Below, piece by piece: positions 28,866 through 37,886 of a stretch of 64,000 bases of DNA (the stretch's first letter is position 1; each line of letters opens with the position of its first letter). The stretch is from Marinobacter sp. BW6 (lineage in GTDB: Bacteria > Pseudomonadota > Gammaproteobacteria > Pseudomonadales > Oleiphilaceae), in assembly GCF_008107725.1 (NCBI RefSeq), contig NZ_VIRN01000061.1:558001-622000 (forward strand), in the 5' to 3' direction. Made by a program: the position numbers and the translations under genes. The notes under the pieces are model-generated. The model searched no databases, was not told the DNA's origin, and saw only the letters and a list, made by a program, of their open reading frames with translations.

Positions 28866-30082
28866 TACTTATCGTCTCCTAACTTAATCCGAAGCTTGGT
28901 TCTCTCAACAACCTCCTGCATTTTTTCTATTTTCGATCTAAGCCTACCGGAGCTTGAGTCCGCCATTGAGTCGTAGATGTCGTGTGGAATGCTGGTGTAA
29001 CGCTCGGACGTTGATATAAATGCGTGGCCTAGTGTTTTTTGAACATTCACTAAGCGCTCTAGAGCATCTTCTCCCAGGTTGGGGTCTTTCAACGTTAGGT
29101 AGGCTGACCCGTGTCTAAACAAGTGTGCGTGAATCTTTTTGGAGACAAGGTTCTTTTTGATCGCTGCGTTTGACCGCCGCTCAATCATCTTGCTTAGCGT
29201 ACTTTCGTTGTAGGCATTACCTTCTGAGTTCAGGAAGGCTGGGCAATCGTTTCGATTTTGGAATCTCGCTTGATAGCGCCTATAAAGTGGTGAAGCGTGA
29301 TACGAAGCGATCCGTTTCAATGTTGGAGTTGTAATGACCGCGAATCGCTCCTTAATTGAATTGCCGCGCCCTTTTGATCCGCGAATTAGAATTGGGGCGT
29401 AGCCTGGCTGTACCGGCACATCAATATTCTTGGAAGAGACAAACTCCGAATCACTAAAATTAATAGCTTCTTGAATATCGCGGTAAGTGACGCGCTGGAC
29501 TTCACTTATTCTGACGCCAGAGTCATACATAAACTGGAAGAGTAAGCGCTCTCGCTCGTACGGAGACTGGTTCATCACAGCCACAAGATCACTCAAGCTT
29601 GCACTTACAACTTGCTTCTGGTGAGGTTTAGCGCTGATAAACTTTTTAGGGAATGGGCTTGCTTCGAGAACGGCATCTCTATAGTCACCACTGCTAAGAA
29701 AGTCATAAAAAGAACGAAGAGAGCCCTCTCGGTTTCGCACTGTTGATCGATCAAGACATTCGCTCTCTAGCAGGTGAATAATCCAGTCTTCAAGCACACT
29801 CAAAGTAACTCGAAGAAGCATCTCATCAGTAGTCAAACCTTCGTTTTCTGCCCTGAGGCTCAGAAACTCAATGAAGTATGAAATATTTCGGGCATACGTT
29901 TGAGCTGACTTATATCCAATAACTTGTAAGTCAGTGAGAGTTGTTAGCCACTCCGACGCATACTGAACAACCTTTTCTTGATCATCAAAAACCAGACCGC
30001 CGGAGACTGATTGCGATCCAACCTCCACATTCTCGATTAGGCTTTCAGTCAAAAGTGATTTTTGAACAACACGTATATCCAT
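28865..30082 (-). CDS. ginA: First tyrosine recombinase/integrase (GinA-like)
   Basis: 405 residues with a full tyrosine-recombinase active site: Arg in DSGVRISEVQRV near 190, a Lys-bearing strand GSKGRGNSIKERF near 235, HAHLFRHG near 320, and LGHAFISTSERYTS with the nucleophilic Tyr near 361. The N-terminal part is a SAM-like core-binding domain (YARNISYFIEFLSLRA). Of the three recombinases it is the only one with all catalytic residues. It is first in the operon and nearest to the island's right end, reading inwards. AGGAG lies six bases before its ATG, inside a palindrome, and a near-consensus promoter stands just upstream. Confidence 0.85.
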   Translation of the reverse strand: MDIRVVQKSLLTESLIENVEVGSQSVSGGLVFDDQEKVVQYASEWLTTLTDLQVIGYKSAQTYARNISYFIEFLSLRAENEGLTTDEMLLRVTLSVLEDWIIHLLESECLDRSTVRNREGSLRSFYDFLSSGDYRDAVLEASPFPKKFISAKPHQKQVVSASLSDLVAVMNQSPYERERLLFQFMYDSGVRISEVQRVTYRDIQEAINFSDSEFVSSKNIDVPVQPGYAPILIRGSKGRGNSIKERFAVITTPTLKRIASYHASPLYRRYQARFQNRNDCPAFLNSEGNAYNESTLSKMIERRSNAAIKKNLVSKKIHAHLFRHGSAYLTLKDPNLGEDALERLVNVQKTLGHAFISTSERYTSIPHDIYDSMADSSSGRLRSKIEKMQEVVERTKLRIKLGDDK

Positions 30083-30083
30083 A

Positions 30084-30132
30084 AATATCTCCTATTAAGA
30101 GATATTATAGTTACGCGTTGTGCAAATTACAA
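30084..30132 (-). promoter_or_regulatory. Promoter and operator-like palindrome of the recombinase operon
   Basis: On the minus strand a -35 TTGTAA (30127-30132) and a perfect -10 TATAAT (30104-30109) are separated by exactly 17 bases. The perfect palindrome AATATCTC-N7-GAGATATT (30084-30106) overlaps the -10 and runs into the ribosome-binding site AGGAG (30089-30093) of ginA. As an operator it would block transcription initiation; as RNA it would hide the ribosome-binding site. Either way it looks like the control switch of the recombinase and thyA operon. No regulator is identified; the ginD-like HTH protein is a candidate for autoregulation. Confidence 0.65.
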
Positions 30133-30167
30133 CTGTCGAAAATAAAATGAAGGAAAGTTTTCTTTCG

Positions 30168-30767
30168 CTACGCAATCATGGCGTACTGTGCACTTTTGTT
30201 GGCTTCCGATAAAAGGAACAGGTCGGCGCTGCGCTGGTAAAGCTGGCAGGAAAGCTTTCCGTCAACCACGTAGAACTGGAACAGGCAGTGGCAGGGCGCC
30301 AGCGCCATGCGGCCCTCGCGAACATTGTCCTGAGGACCAATGGATTCGTCCGGCAGCTCTGCCGGGTTCCAGGCAGAGACAATCAGACGACGGGAATTGG
30401 GCTTCGTGCGGATCTGCTCGATCACCTCGCTGATCTGGTCGACCACCTCGCCATTCGGGCAATGCCAGCTGCGCCACTGCTTGCCGTAGATAGGCCCTAG
30501 ATCACCATTTTCCAGTGCCCACTCGTTCCAGATCGAGACCTTGCGCTCCTGCAGCCAGGTATTATCGGTGGAGCCCCGGAGAAACCAGAGCAGTTCGTAA
30601 ATGATGCTGCGCAGGTGAACCTTCTTGGTTGTCACCAGGGGAAAGCCTTCCTGCAGGTTGAACCGGATCTGGCGGCCGAATACCGACCGGGTACCAACGC
30701 CGGTACGGTCGCCCTTGTCGAATCCGTTATCAACAACGTCTTGCATCAGGTCCAGATAGGCTTTCAT
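30168..30767 (-). pseudogene. thyA: Host thymidylate synthase, 3' part lost by island insertion
   Basis: The frame encodes the first 185 residues of an E. coli-type ThyA ([14 protein letters not shown], then [14 protein letters not shown], catalytic Cys in MALAPCHC near 158, ending at QRSADLFL), then 14 foreign residues from island DNA and a stop. The lost part normally begins with the conserved GxPFNIASY segment and holds dUMP-binding and folate-binding residues, so the product cannot be active. The short insertion [12 protein letters not shown] before the catalytic Cys sets it apart from E. coli ThyA and is expected in this host group. The start overlaps the stop of lgt (ATGA), so lgt-thyA is the original operon. 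Confidence 0.93.
30169..30185. repeat. Inverted repeat with 7-base spacer near the island end
   Basis: TACGC-AATCATG-GCGTA has 5-base perfect arms around a 7-base centre, the geometry of a tyrosine-recombinase core site, and lies about 28 bases inside the visible thyA junction. It also contains the chance stop codon of the truncated thyA frame. It may be part of the recombinase-binding end sequence; this is a guess based on position and shape. Confidence 0.3.
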
Positions 30768-31555
30768 TGGGCTTGTCTCCGGTAGGCAATAAACATCAGG
30801 GCGGCGCCGGCAACGATCATCGGGAAGGAAAGTACCTGCCCCATGGTAAGCCAGTCAAAAGCAAGATAGCCCAGCTGGGGATCTGGCTGGCGCACGAATT
30901 CCACCAGGAACCGGAACACGCCGTAGCAGACCAGGAACAGACCGGACACTGCCATGGTCGGCCGCTGCCTGGATGAGAACCACCACAGGATCACGAACAG
31001 GGCGACGCCCTCCAGGGCAAACTGGTACAGCTGAGAGGGGTGCCGGGCGAGCGAATCCGGCGCAGTGCGGAACACCATGCCCCAGGCAACGTCCGTGGGC
31101 TTGCCCCACAGCTCTCCGTTGATAAAGTTTCCGATCCGCCCTGCGCCAAGACCCAGCGGCACCAGTGGCGCCACAAAATCGGCCATACGCCAGAAACCAC
31201 TGCCCACTTTGCGGCCGTACCACCACATGGCAAACATCACGCCCAGCAGACCGCCGTGGAAGGACATGCCACCTTCCCAGACCCGGAGCAGCCAAAGCGG
31301 GTCAGCCAGGAAGGCATCAAAGTTGTAGAACAGGACATAGCCAAAGCGGCCGCCCAGAATGACCCCCAGGGCCAGGTAAAACAGAAGGTCACCCATCTGC
31401 TCTTCGTTAATAGGCGACCAGGGCTTGCGGGTGCGAATGCGCCCAAGCCACCAGCCGGCTAAAAAGCCGAACAGATAGGTCAGACCGTACCAGTGGATCT
31501 TGAGGGGACCGATGGCGATGGCCACCGGGTCAATCTGGGGGTGCTGCAGCATCAA
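30764..31555 (-). CDS. lgt: Prolipoprotein diacylglyceryl transferase
   Basis: Inner-membrane enzyme that moves diacylglycerol from phosphatidylglycerol to the lipobox cysteine of prelipoproteins. 263 residues with about seven hydrophobic segments. Family motifs: the [11 protein letters not shown] signature, MSFHGGLLG, and [13 protein letters not shown] with the essential Arg and Asn. It overlaps thyA by four bases (ATGA), the common lgt-thyA pairing of proteobacteria; thyA downstream is now broken by the island. The permease gene upstream ends seven bases before the lgt start region, so it may be cotranscribed. Confidence 0.97.
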   Translation of the reverse strand: MMLQHPQIDPVAIAIGPLKIHWYGLTYLFGFLAGWWLGRIRTRKPWSPINEEQMGDLLFYLALGVILGGRFGYVLFYNFDAFLADPLWLLRVWEGGMSFHGGLLGVMFAMWWYGRKVGSGFWRMADFVAPLVPLGLGAGRIGNFINGELWGKPTDVAWGMVFRTAPDSLARHPSQLYQFALEGVALFVILWWFSSRQRPTMAVSGLFLVCYGVFRFLVEFVRQPDPQLGYLAFDWLTMGQVLSFPMIVAGAALMFIAYRRQAQ

Positions 31556-31562
31556 CTACCTC

Positions 31563-32360
31563 TCAGCTCAGGAGAAAACGGAGCCCCACCAGCAGAAGCA
31601 TGATGGAGAAAGTACGCTTGAGAACACGGGCGTTCAGCCGATGGGCCAGATTCGCGCCAATCCGGGCAAAGAAAACGCTGGTCAGAATAATACCGATCAG
31701 GGCCGGCAGATAAATAAAGCCGGCGCTCAGTTCTGGCAACGCGGGATTATCCCACCCTGTCCAGATGTTCCCCAGCGCACCCGCAACGGCGATAGGCAGC
31801 CCACATGCGGCCGATGTTCCCACCGCCTGCTGCATCCGCACGTTGCACCAGCTCAGATAGGGGACCGTGAGCGTTCCCCCGCCGATGCCGAAAATTGCCG
31901 AGGCCCAGCCGATACCGCCACCGGCGACGCCCAGACCGGCGCCCCCAGGAACATCACGGCCTGGCTTGGGATCGACCTGGAAAAACATCTTCAGGCCCAC
32001 CAGGATAACGAAAATACCGATCACCAGTTCCAGGGCACGACCGCTCATCAGGGACGCCGTCCAGGCGCCGACCAGTGCCCCGGCAACAATCCCCGCAGTC
32101 ATGGGCCGGAAAAGATCCCAGCGCACTGCGCCATGCTTGTTATGAGAACGGATGGAGCTGACCGAGGTGAACACAATGGTCGCCAGCGAGGTACCAACCG
32201 CCAAATGGGGAATAATCTCCGGATTGATTCCCTGCAGGCCAAAACTGAACATCAGCACAGGCACAATAATCAGCCCGCCACCAATACCGAACAGGCCCGC
32301 CACGGTGCCTGCCAGGGCGCCGAGGGCCAGATACGATGCTATTACATAAAACAGGGTCAT
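31563..32360 (-). CDS. TauE/SafE-family membrane permease
   Basis: A multi-spanning inner-membrane protein of the sulfite-exporter (TauE/SafE, DUF81) family, with the characteristic N-terminal AGTVAGLFGIGGGLIIVPVL and the repeat of that motif in the second half (GIGWASAIFGIGGGTLTVPYL). The substrate is not known; organic or inorganic sulfur anions are typical. I place the start at 32360 because the family homology begins there; an in-frame ATG at 32441 would add 27 hydrophobic residues. It lies just upstream of lgt on the same strand and diverges from the NRDE gene. Confidence 0.85.
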   Translation of the reverse strand: MTLFYVIASYLALGALAGTVAGLFGIGGGLIIVPVLMFSFGLQGINPEIIPHLAVGTSLATIVFTSVSSIRSHNKHGAVRWDLFRPMTAGIVAGALVGAWTASLMSGRALELVIGIFVILVGLKMFFQVDPKPGRDVPGGAGLGVAGGGIGWASAIFGIGGGTLTVPYLSWCNVRMQQAVGTSAACGLPIAVAGALGNIWTGWDNPALPELSAGFIYLPALIGIILTSVFFARIGANLAHRLNARVLKRTFSIMLLLVGLRFLLS

Positions 32361-32449
32361 AGTTTGAGACGCACCCGGGAAAACCAAGGCTGGTATGATA
32401 CACAGCGCAAGAGTCAACTTCATTAACTGCGGGAGCACCATCCTTCAAC

Positions 32450-33223
32450 ATGTGCCTGATTGTCTTCTCCGTTAATCAGAACCCTCATTTCCCGCTGGTT
32501 GTTGCCGCCAATCGCGATGAATTCTTCCGTCGCCCAACGGACGCTATGGACTGGTGGACCACGGAATCCGGAACGCAGGTGCTTGCCGGCCGCGACCTGC
32601 TCTCCGGAGGCACCTGGCTTGCGGTAAATGCCCGCGGCGAGGTTAGCGCTGTGACCAATGTGCGCGAAGGCTCACCGGAAACCGGTCGAATCAGCCGAGG
32701 GGAATTGCCTTTGCGGGCTCTCACCGATTCTCGGGAGCATCTTGAGAGCTATCTGCTCAACGCCGCCGATCAGTTCTCCGGCTTCAACCTCGTTCATCTG
32801 ACCACAGGCGACGGTTGGTATTTCAGCAACCGGGATGCCCATCCCGGCCGGCAAATCCACCGTGGGGTCTACGGCCTGAGCAACCACCTTTTGCAGACTC
32901 CCTGGCCCAAACTTCTGCGCCTGCGACAGGCCGCAGGGGATACCATTGCCGCCGCCGGACACAACGCAGAAAAGCTGCACAACGAGCTGATCCCTCTGCT
33001 CCAGGACAGTACGCCGGCACCGGACCATCTGCTGCCGGACACTGGCGTTGGGCTGGAGACCGAGCGCTTCCTGTCGTCGCCCTTTATCGTCGGCTCGGAT
33101 TATGGCACCCGGGCAACCACCGTGGTGACCGTGTCTGTCAACGGGGAAATAGAGGTAACCGAACAGAGCTGGGGCCCGGACGCCGAAGCCCGCGAACGCC
33201 GTCACTTCCATTGGCAGCGATAG
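32450..33223 (+). CDS. NRDE-family protein (TANGO2-like)
   Basis: A 257-residue protein beginning with the family signature MCLIVFSV, then VAANRDEFFRRPT, which gives the family its NRDE name. It also has the ALAG-like stretch VLAGRDLLSGGTWLAVN and GSDYGTRATTVV near the end. The family has an Ntn-hydrolase-like fold with Cys2 as the putative nucleophile; human TANGO2 is a homologue implicated in heme or lipid handling, but the bacterial role is not settled. It stands alone on the plus strand between the permease and xseB. Confidence 0.9.
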   Translation: MCLIVFSVNQNPHFPLVVAANRDEFFRRPTDAMDWWTTESGTQVLAGRDLLSGGTWLAVNARGEVSAVTNVREGSPETGRISRGELPLRALTDSREHLESYLLNAADQFSGFNLVHLTTGDGWYFSNRDAHPGRQIHRGVYGLSNHLLQTPWPKLLRLRQAAGDTIAAAGHNAEKLHNELIPLLQDSTPAPDHLLPDTGVGLETERFLSSPFIVGSDYGTRATTVVTVSVNGEIEVTEQSWGPDAEARERRHFHWQR

Positions 33224-33234
33224 CGATCAGGCTC

Positions 33235-33243
33235 TGATATAAT
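33235..33243 (+). promoter_or_regulatory. Extended -10 promoter element before xseB
   Basis: TGATATAAT matches an extended -10 (TGnTATAAT) 36 bases before xseB. There is no good -35 at 17 bases, which fits an extended -10 type. It would start the xseB-ispA operon. Confidence 0.45.
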
Positions 33244-33278
33244 CCGCGAAATTCTGCCACCCGATCGGAGGGCCCCTG

Positions 33279-33533
33279 ATGGCCGGTGAACAAGGCGCCA
33301 CATCGATAGCCGATTTTGAGAAATCTCTTGATGAACTGGAAAAGCTGGTTCGCGATCTGGAACAGGGTGAGCTGTCTCTCGAACAGTCCCTGACGGCGTT
33401 TGAGCGGGGTGTAAAGCTGACTCGTGAATGTCAGCAGGCGCTGAAGAGCGCAGAACAGCGGGTCGAACAACTGGTACAGAACAGTGACGGCACCCTGGAA
33501 ACCCGCCCCTTTTCACCGGATGATGCTGACTGA
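33279..33533 (+). CDS. xseB: Exodeoxyribonuclease VII small subunit
   Basis: 84 residues with the family pattern: [20 protein letters not shown], then [17 protein letters not shown] and [15 protein letters not shown]. It forms a helical pair that assembles several to one on the XseA catalytic subunit, which degrades single-stranded DNA. Its stop shares one base with the ispA start (TGATG), the widespread xseB-ispA-dxs order. Confidence 0.96.
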   Translation: MAGEQGATSIADFEKSLDELEKLVRDLEQGELSLEQSLTAFERGVKLTRECQQALKSAEQRVEQLVQNSDGTLETRPFSPDDAD

Positions 33534-34429
33534 TGTCCGGACCGAACCCGCTTGCCGCTGATTTTCTGGAAACCTGCCGGGCCCGCGTCGATGCGGAACT
33601 GGACCGGTGCATTGCACGTGATTCGGCCTCCGGCCGGCTACAGGAAGCCATGCGCTACAGCGTCCTGGGCGGCGGCAAGCGAATCCGGCCGGCGCTGTGT
33701 CTTGCGTCGGCAAAGGCACTGGGACAAACCGGTGAAGAGGCCCTGATTCCGGCCTGCGCGGTGGAACTGATCCACGCCTATTCGCTGATCCACGATGACC
33801 TGCCGGCCATGGACGACGACGAATTGCGCCGCGGTCGGCCCACCACCCACATCGCCTTCGACGAAGCCACCGCCATCCTGGCTGGAGACGCCCTGCAGGC
33901 CCTGGCATTCGGCTGGCTTGCCGAAGCACCGGGAATGTCAGAATCCGTCCGTCTGATGATGGTCAGGGAACTGGCTCGGGCCAGTGGCCACGGCGGAATG
34001 GTTGGTGGCCAGGCCATTGATCTTGAGTCGGTGGGCAAAACCCTAACGCTGGCCCAGCTTGAGACCATGCACCGGCACAAGACTGGCGCCCTGATCGAGA
34101 CCAGCGTGCGGATTGGCGCCCTGACCGCGCCCTCGGTCAGCGAACAGGCCCTGTCTTCCCTGACACGGTATGCCAAGGCACTGGGACTGGCGTTTCAGGT
34201 TCAGGATGACCTGCTGGATATAGAAGGGGACACCACGGTCATTGGCAAGCCCCAGGGCTCGGATGCCGCCCGCGCCAAGCCCACCTACCCCGCCCTGCTT
34301 GGCGTGGCCGGCGCCCGGGAGCACCTGTCGGATCTGCTTGAACAGGCCCAGCAAAGCCTGCGGGATTTCGGCCGCGAAGCCGATCCTCTGCGGGCAATGG
34401 CCGATTACGTGGTGGCAAGAACCCATTGA
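33533..34429 (+). CDS. ispA: Farnesyl diphosphate synthase
   Basis: 298 residues. Makes C15 farnesyl diphosphate from isopentenyl and dimethylallyl diphosphate, feeding quinone side chains and undecaprenyl phosphate, the carrier for the wall precursors made by the mur genes elsewhere in this window. The first aspartate-rich motif HDDLPAMDDDELRRG and the second QVQDDLLDIEGD are both present, as is GKRIRPALC. It overlaps xseB by one base; dxs follows after 132 bases. Confidence 0.96.
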   Translation: MSGPNPLAADFLETCRARVDAELDRCIARDSASGRLQEAMRYSVLGGGKRIRPALCLASAKALGQTGEEALIPACAVELIHAYSLIHDDLPAMDDDELRRGRPTTHIAFDEATAILAGDALQALAFGWLAEAPGMSESVRLMMVRELARASGHGGMVGGQAIDLESVGKTLTLAQLETMHRHKTGALIETSVRIGALTAPSVSEQALSSLTRYAKALGLAFQVQDDLLDIEGDTTVIGKPQGSDAARAKPTYPALLGVAGAREHLSDLLEQAQQSLRDFGREADPLRAMADYVVARTH

Positions 34430-34515
34430 ACCCCGGCGCCCCGAAGGCGCACACTGGCGTAAATATTTTCGTAACAACTGGCCCGCTTTGTGTGAAACAG
34501 CTTCCCCTGTTCCCT

Positions 34516-34521
34516 TATAAT
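34516..34521 (+). promoter_or_regulatory. -10 element before dxs
   Basis: A perfect TATAAT lies 40 bases before the dxs start, in the 132-base gap after ispA. No good -35 stands at the right distance, so this is a weak call; dxs may have its own promoter in addition to read-through. Confidence 0.35.
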
Positions 34522-34561
34522 GCCAGTCAGTTAGTGAACGTACCGGAAAAGACCCGAGCAG

Positions 34562-36493
34562 ATGCAGGACACTTATATTTTCAAGGAAATTCCGTCACAG
34601 CGGCCCAACACGCCTCTGCTGGACCGGATTGACGAGCCGGCCCAGTTGAGGGATCTGGCGCCGGAGCAGCTGACCCTGCTCGCCCGGGAGCTAAGGGCAT
34701 TTCTGCTATGGTCCGTGGGCCAGACCGGCGGCCATTTTGGCGCGGGTCTGGGCGTGCTGGAACTTACCGTCGCCCTTCACTACGTCTTCGATACTCCGAG
34801 CGACCGCCTGGTCTGGGATGTCGGCCATCAGGCCTACCCCCATAAAATCCTGACCGGCCGGAAGGAGTCCATGGGCAGCATCCGGCGCAAAGGCGGGCTG
34901 GCCGGCTTCCCGAAGCGGGCCGAAAGCGAGTACGACACCTTTGGCGTGGGCCACTCCAGCACCTCCATCAGCGCAGCCCTGGGCATGGCCATCGCCGCGC
35001 GCCTGCAACAGACCGGCCGTAAAAGCATTGCCGTCATTGGTGATGGTGCCATGACCGCAGGCATGGCATTTGAAGCCCTGAACCACGCCGGCCACCTGCA
35101 CGCCGACATGCTGGTAATCCTCAACGACAATGACATGTCGATCTCCCGGAACGTTGGCGGGCTGTCCAACTACTTTGCCAAGTTGCTGTCCAGCCGCACC
35201 TACAACCAGGTACGCGACAGCAGCAAGAAGGTTCTCCAGGGAGCGCCACACCTGATGGCGCTGGCCAAGAAGACCGAGGAACACTTCAAGGGAATGATAG
35301 CCCCGGGCACCCTGTTCGAGGAACTGGGTTTCAACTACATCGGCCCGATCGATGGTCATGACCTGCCTCTGCTGGTGGAAACCCTGGAGAACATCCGCGA
35401 ACTCGAAGGCCCGCAGTTCCTACATGTCGTAACCACCAAGGGTAAGGGCTTTGCCCCGGCCGAAGCCGACCCGATTGGCTACCACGCCATCAACAAGATT
35501 GAACCGGTTCCACCCAGCAAGCCCGAACCGGTCAAGCCGAAACCGAAGAAACCGAAATACGCCAATGTCTTTGGTCAGTGGCTCTGTGATTCCGCCGAGC
35601 AGGATGAGCGCGTGGTGGGCATTACCCCGGCCATGTGTGAAGGTTCGGATCTGCTGGCGTTTTCACAGCGCTTCCCGGATCGCTATTTCGATGTCGCCAT
35701 CGCCGAACAGCATGCGGTCACCCTGGCCGCGGGTCTGGCCTGTGATGGAGCCAAACCGGTTGTCGCCATTTACTCGACATTCCTGCAGCGGGCCTACGAT
35801 CAACTGATACACGATGTTGCTATCCAGAACCTCGATGTCCTGTTCGCTATCGACCGCGCTGGCCTGGTCGGTGAAGACGGTCCGACCCACGCCGGAGCCT
35901 TTGACATCAGCTACCTGCGCTGCGTGCCGAACATGGTAGTGATGACACCCTCGGACGAGAACGAAACCCGCCAGATGCTGCAGACCGGCATGCTTTATGA
36001 AGGGCCAGCATCGGTGCGCTACCCGCGGGGAACCGGGCCCGGCACCGAGATACAGCAGGAATTGACGCCGCTGGAGATTGGCAAGGGTCGCAAGATGCGC
36101 AGCGGCAAGGGGGTGGCCATCCTCAACTTCGGCACCATGCTGGCTCCAGCTCTGGAAGCCGCAGAAGCGATCGGCGCAACGGTTGCCGACATGCGCTTCG
36201 TGAAACCCCTGGATGAGGAACTGGTGCTGGAACTCGCCGAGCAGCATGAGCTGCTGGTAACTCTGGAAGAGAACGCCATTGCCGGTGGTGCCGGCAGCGC
36301 TGTAACCGAGTTCCTGAACAGCCGCCTGGTCTCCATGCCGGTCCTTCAGTTGGGCCTGCCGGATACCTTCATGGACCACGGCAAGCATGGGGAACTGCTG
36401 GCCGAATGTGGCCTGGATGCGACTGGCATTGAATCCGCTATTCGCACGCGGATGGAAACCCTCCGCCACCAGAACCTGAAAGTCGTTAAATAA
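34562..36493 (+). CDS. dxs: 1-deoxy-D-xylulose-5-phosphate synthase
   Basis: 643 residues; a thiamine-diphosphate enzyme that condenses pyruvate and glyceraldehyde 3-phosphate, the first step of the MEP isoprenoid pathway. Motifs: [36 protein letters not shown], the cofactor-binding [15 protein letters not shown] ... NDNDMSIS, the second-domain [15 protein letters not shown], and the transketolase C-terminal domain. Third of the xseB-ispA-dxs set, it supplies the precursors used by IspA. A strong terminator follows. Confidence 0.98.
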   Translation: MQDTYIFKEIPSQRPNTPLLDRIDEPAQLRDLAPEQLTLLARELRAFLLWSVGQTGGHFGAGLGVLELTVALHYVFDTPSDRLVWDVGHQAYPHKILTGRKESMGSIRRKGGLAGFPKRAESEYDTFGVGHSSTSISAALGMAIAARLQQTGRKSIAVIGDGAMTAGMAFEALNHAGHLHADMLVILNDNDMSISRNVGGLSNYFAKLLSSRTYNQVRDSSKKVLQGAPHLMALAKKTEEHFKGMIAPGTLFEELGFNYIGPIDGHDLPLLVETLENIRELEGPQFLHVVTTKGKGFAPAEADPIGYHAINKIEPVPPSKPEPVKPKPKKPKYANVFGQWLCDSAEQDERVVGITPAMCEGSDLLAFSQRFPDRYFDVAIAEQHAVTLAAGLACDGAKPVVAIYSTFLQRAYDQLIHDVAIQNLDVLFAIDRAGLVGEDGPTHAGAFDISYLRCVPNMVVMTPSDENETRQMLQTGMLYEGPASVRYPRGTGPGTEIQQELTPLEIGKGRKMRSGKGVAILNFGTMLAPALEAAEAIGATVADMRFVKPLDEELVLELAEQHELLVTLEENAIAGGAGSAVTEFLNSRLVSMPVLQLGLPDTFMDHGKHGELLAECGLDATGIESAIRTRMETLRHQNLKVVK

Positions 36494-36516
36494 CCGGAAG
36501 ACTCTCCTCAGACAGC

Positions 36517-36546
36517 AAAAAGCCCGCGACATTCGCGGGCTTTTTC
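36517..36546. terminator. Bidirectional intrinsic terminator between dxs and ribA
   Basis: The stem AAAAAGCCCGCG / CGCGGGCTTTTT has a five-base loop, T's on the plus strand and A's on the other side, so it can end both dxs (plus) and ribA (minus) transcripts. Confidence 0.9.
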
Positions 36547-36567
36547 GTATCCGGATCGAGGATCAGC

Positions 36568-37182
36568 TCAAACCTCCGGATCATCGTCCTGGTGCGTCTC
36601 CAGCCAGTGGCCGAGCTTGCTCTGCTTGGTATCGAGGTAGTGTTCGTTGTGGGGGTTCCGGCCCACGTGTAGAGGCACCCGCTCGGCAATATCGATTCCG
36701 TACGAGGACAGCGCTTTAACCTTCCGGGGATTGTTGGTCATCAGTCGCAGACTCCTGATACCCAGATGCTCCAGCATGTCTTTGCACATGCTGTAATCCC
36801 GCAGGTCTGCTGCAAAACCCAGACGCTCATTGGCTTCGACCGTATCAGCACCCTGATCCTGCAGGTGGTAGGCGCGAATCTTGTTTAGCAGACCAATGCC
36901 GCGGCCCTCCTGGCGCAGGTACATCAGGATGCCGCGACCTTCCCGGGCGATACTTCGCAGCGCTTCTTCCAGCTGGTAGCCGCAGTCACAACGCATGCTG
37001 TAGAGGGCATCGCCGGTCAGACACTCAGAATGAGTGCGGGCCAGCATGGGTTCGTCACTGTCCAGGTCGCCCAGAGTCAAGGCAACATGTTCCTTTCCGG
37101 TGTCCGGTTCTTCAAAGCCGTGCATATCAAATACCCCGAACGGGGTCGGCAACCGGCAGGTCTGGATGTAACGAACAGCCAC
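36568..37182 (-). CDS. ribA: GTP cyclohydrolase II
   Basis: 204 residues starting at the GTG at 37182, which has GAGG at a good distance (37190-37193); the longer frame upstream lacks family similarity. Opens GTP as the first step of riboflavin synthesis. Zinc-binding cysteines are in [19 protein letters not shown] together with the preceding HSECLTGD, and [17 protein letters not shown] is the family signature. It is a stand-alone RibA, not fused to RibB. It faces dxs across a shared terminator. Confidence 0.95.
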   Translation of the reverse strand: MAVRYIQTCRLPTPFGVFDMHGFEEPDTGKEHVALTLGDLDSDEPMLARTHSECLTGDALYSMRCDCGYQLEEALRSIAREGRGILMYLRQEGRGIGLLNKIRAYHLQDQGADTVEANERLGFAADLRDYSMCKDMLEHLGIRSLRLMTNNPRKVKALSSYGIDIAERVPLHVGRNPHNEHYLDTKQSKLGHWLETHQDDDPEV

Positions 37183-37316
37183 AGTGTTTCCTCGTGGTTC
37201 AGTCAATCGGGCCGCGCATTCTATCACGGGCCCGCCCGCTTGGCGTAGTCTCTGCACTGTCGCTCCTCCGGCGTGGTCTTGGTAACCAACACTTACGAGC
37301 GCGGTGGTCCGCCAGA

Positions 37317-37799
37317 TCAGGCTCTATCGGCGACCCAGTGGCCACTGCGGCCGCCTTTCTTCTCCAGCAGACGCACGGAACCAATCTCCATACCACGGTC
37401 GACCGCCTTGCACATATCGTACAACGTCAGTGCCGCAACGCTTGCCGCAGTTAACGCCTCCATCTCGACACCGGTCTGACCGGACAGTTTGCAGCGGGCA
37501 AGAATATGCACGGAAGCACCATCGTCGCCTGGCGTCAGTTCGACTTTCACAGAAGTCAGGTTCAATGCGTGACACAAGGGAATCAGATCATGGGTTTTTT
37601 TCGCGGCCATGATACCGGCGATGCGGGCAACGGCAAGGACATCTCCTTTGGGATGCTCACCCTCAACAATCATGTTCAGGGTTTCCGGCGCCATGCGTAT
37701 GGTGGCTTCGGCGCGGGCCTCACGTTCGGTGGCCGCCTTGTCGGTCACATCCACCATGCGGGCTTCGCCCTTGTCATCGAGATGGGTCAGTTTGCTCAC
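37317..37799 (-). CDS. moaC: Cyclic pyranopterin monophosphate synthase (MoaC)
   Basis: 160 residues; second enzyme of molybdenum cofactor synthesis, turning the MoaA product into cyclic pyranopterin monophosphate. Motifs: [14 protein letters not shown], the [26 protein letters not shown] region with the active-site histidines, [22 protein letters not shown] and GRSGHW. No other moa gene is nearby. Confidence 0.96.
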   Translation of the reverse strand: MSKLTHLDDKGEARMVDVTDKAATEREARAEATIRMAPETLNMIVEGEHPKGDVLAVARIAGIMAAKKTHDLIPLCHALNLTSVKVELTPGDDGASVHILARCKLSGQTGVEMEALTAASVAALTLYDMCKAVDRGMEIGSVRLLEKKGGRSGHWVADRA

Positions 37800-37886
37800 G
37801 GAATCTCCCGGAATCGGTTGTGCAAGATGATGGAAAACGTAGAAATAACAGCATAACAGAGATGGTCATGGCATCGCTGACAAGCG

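Noticed and set aside
23884..30082. Gamma-mobile-trio (GmtYZX) assignment of the recombinase module
   Set aside because: Gene number (three recombinase-like genes plus one small gene) and position fit the GInt ginABCD plan better; the trio has fewer genes. A profile search would settle it.
31500..32426. Plus-strand reading frame opposite the TauE/SafE permease gene
   Set aside because: Composition rich in Gln, Asn and His is the complement of a membrane-protein gene; the minus-strand permease is clearly the real gene.
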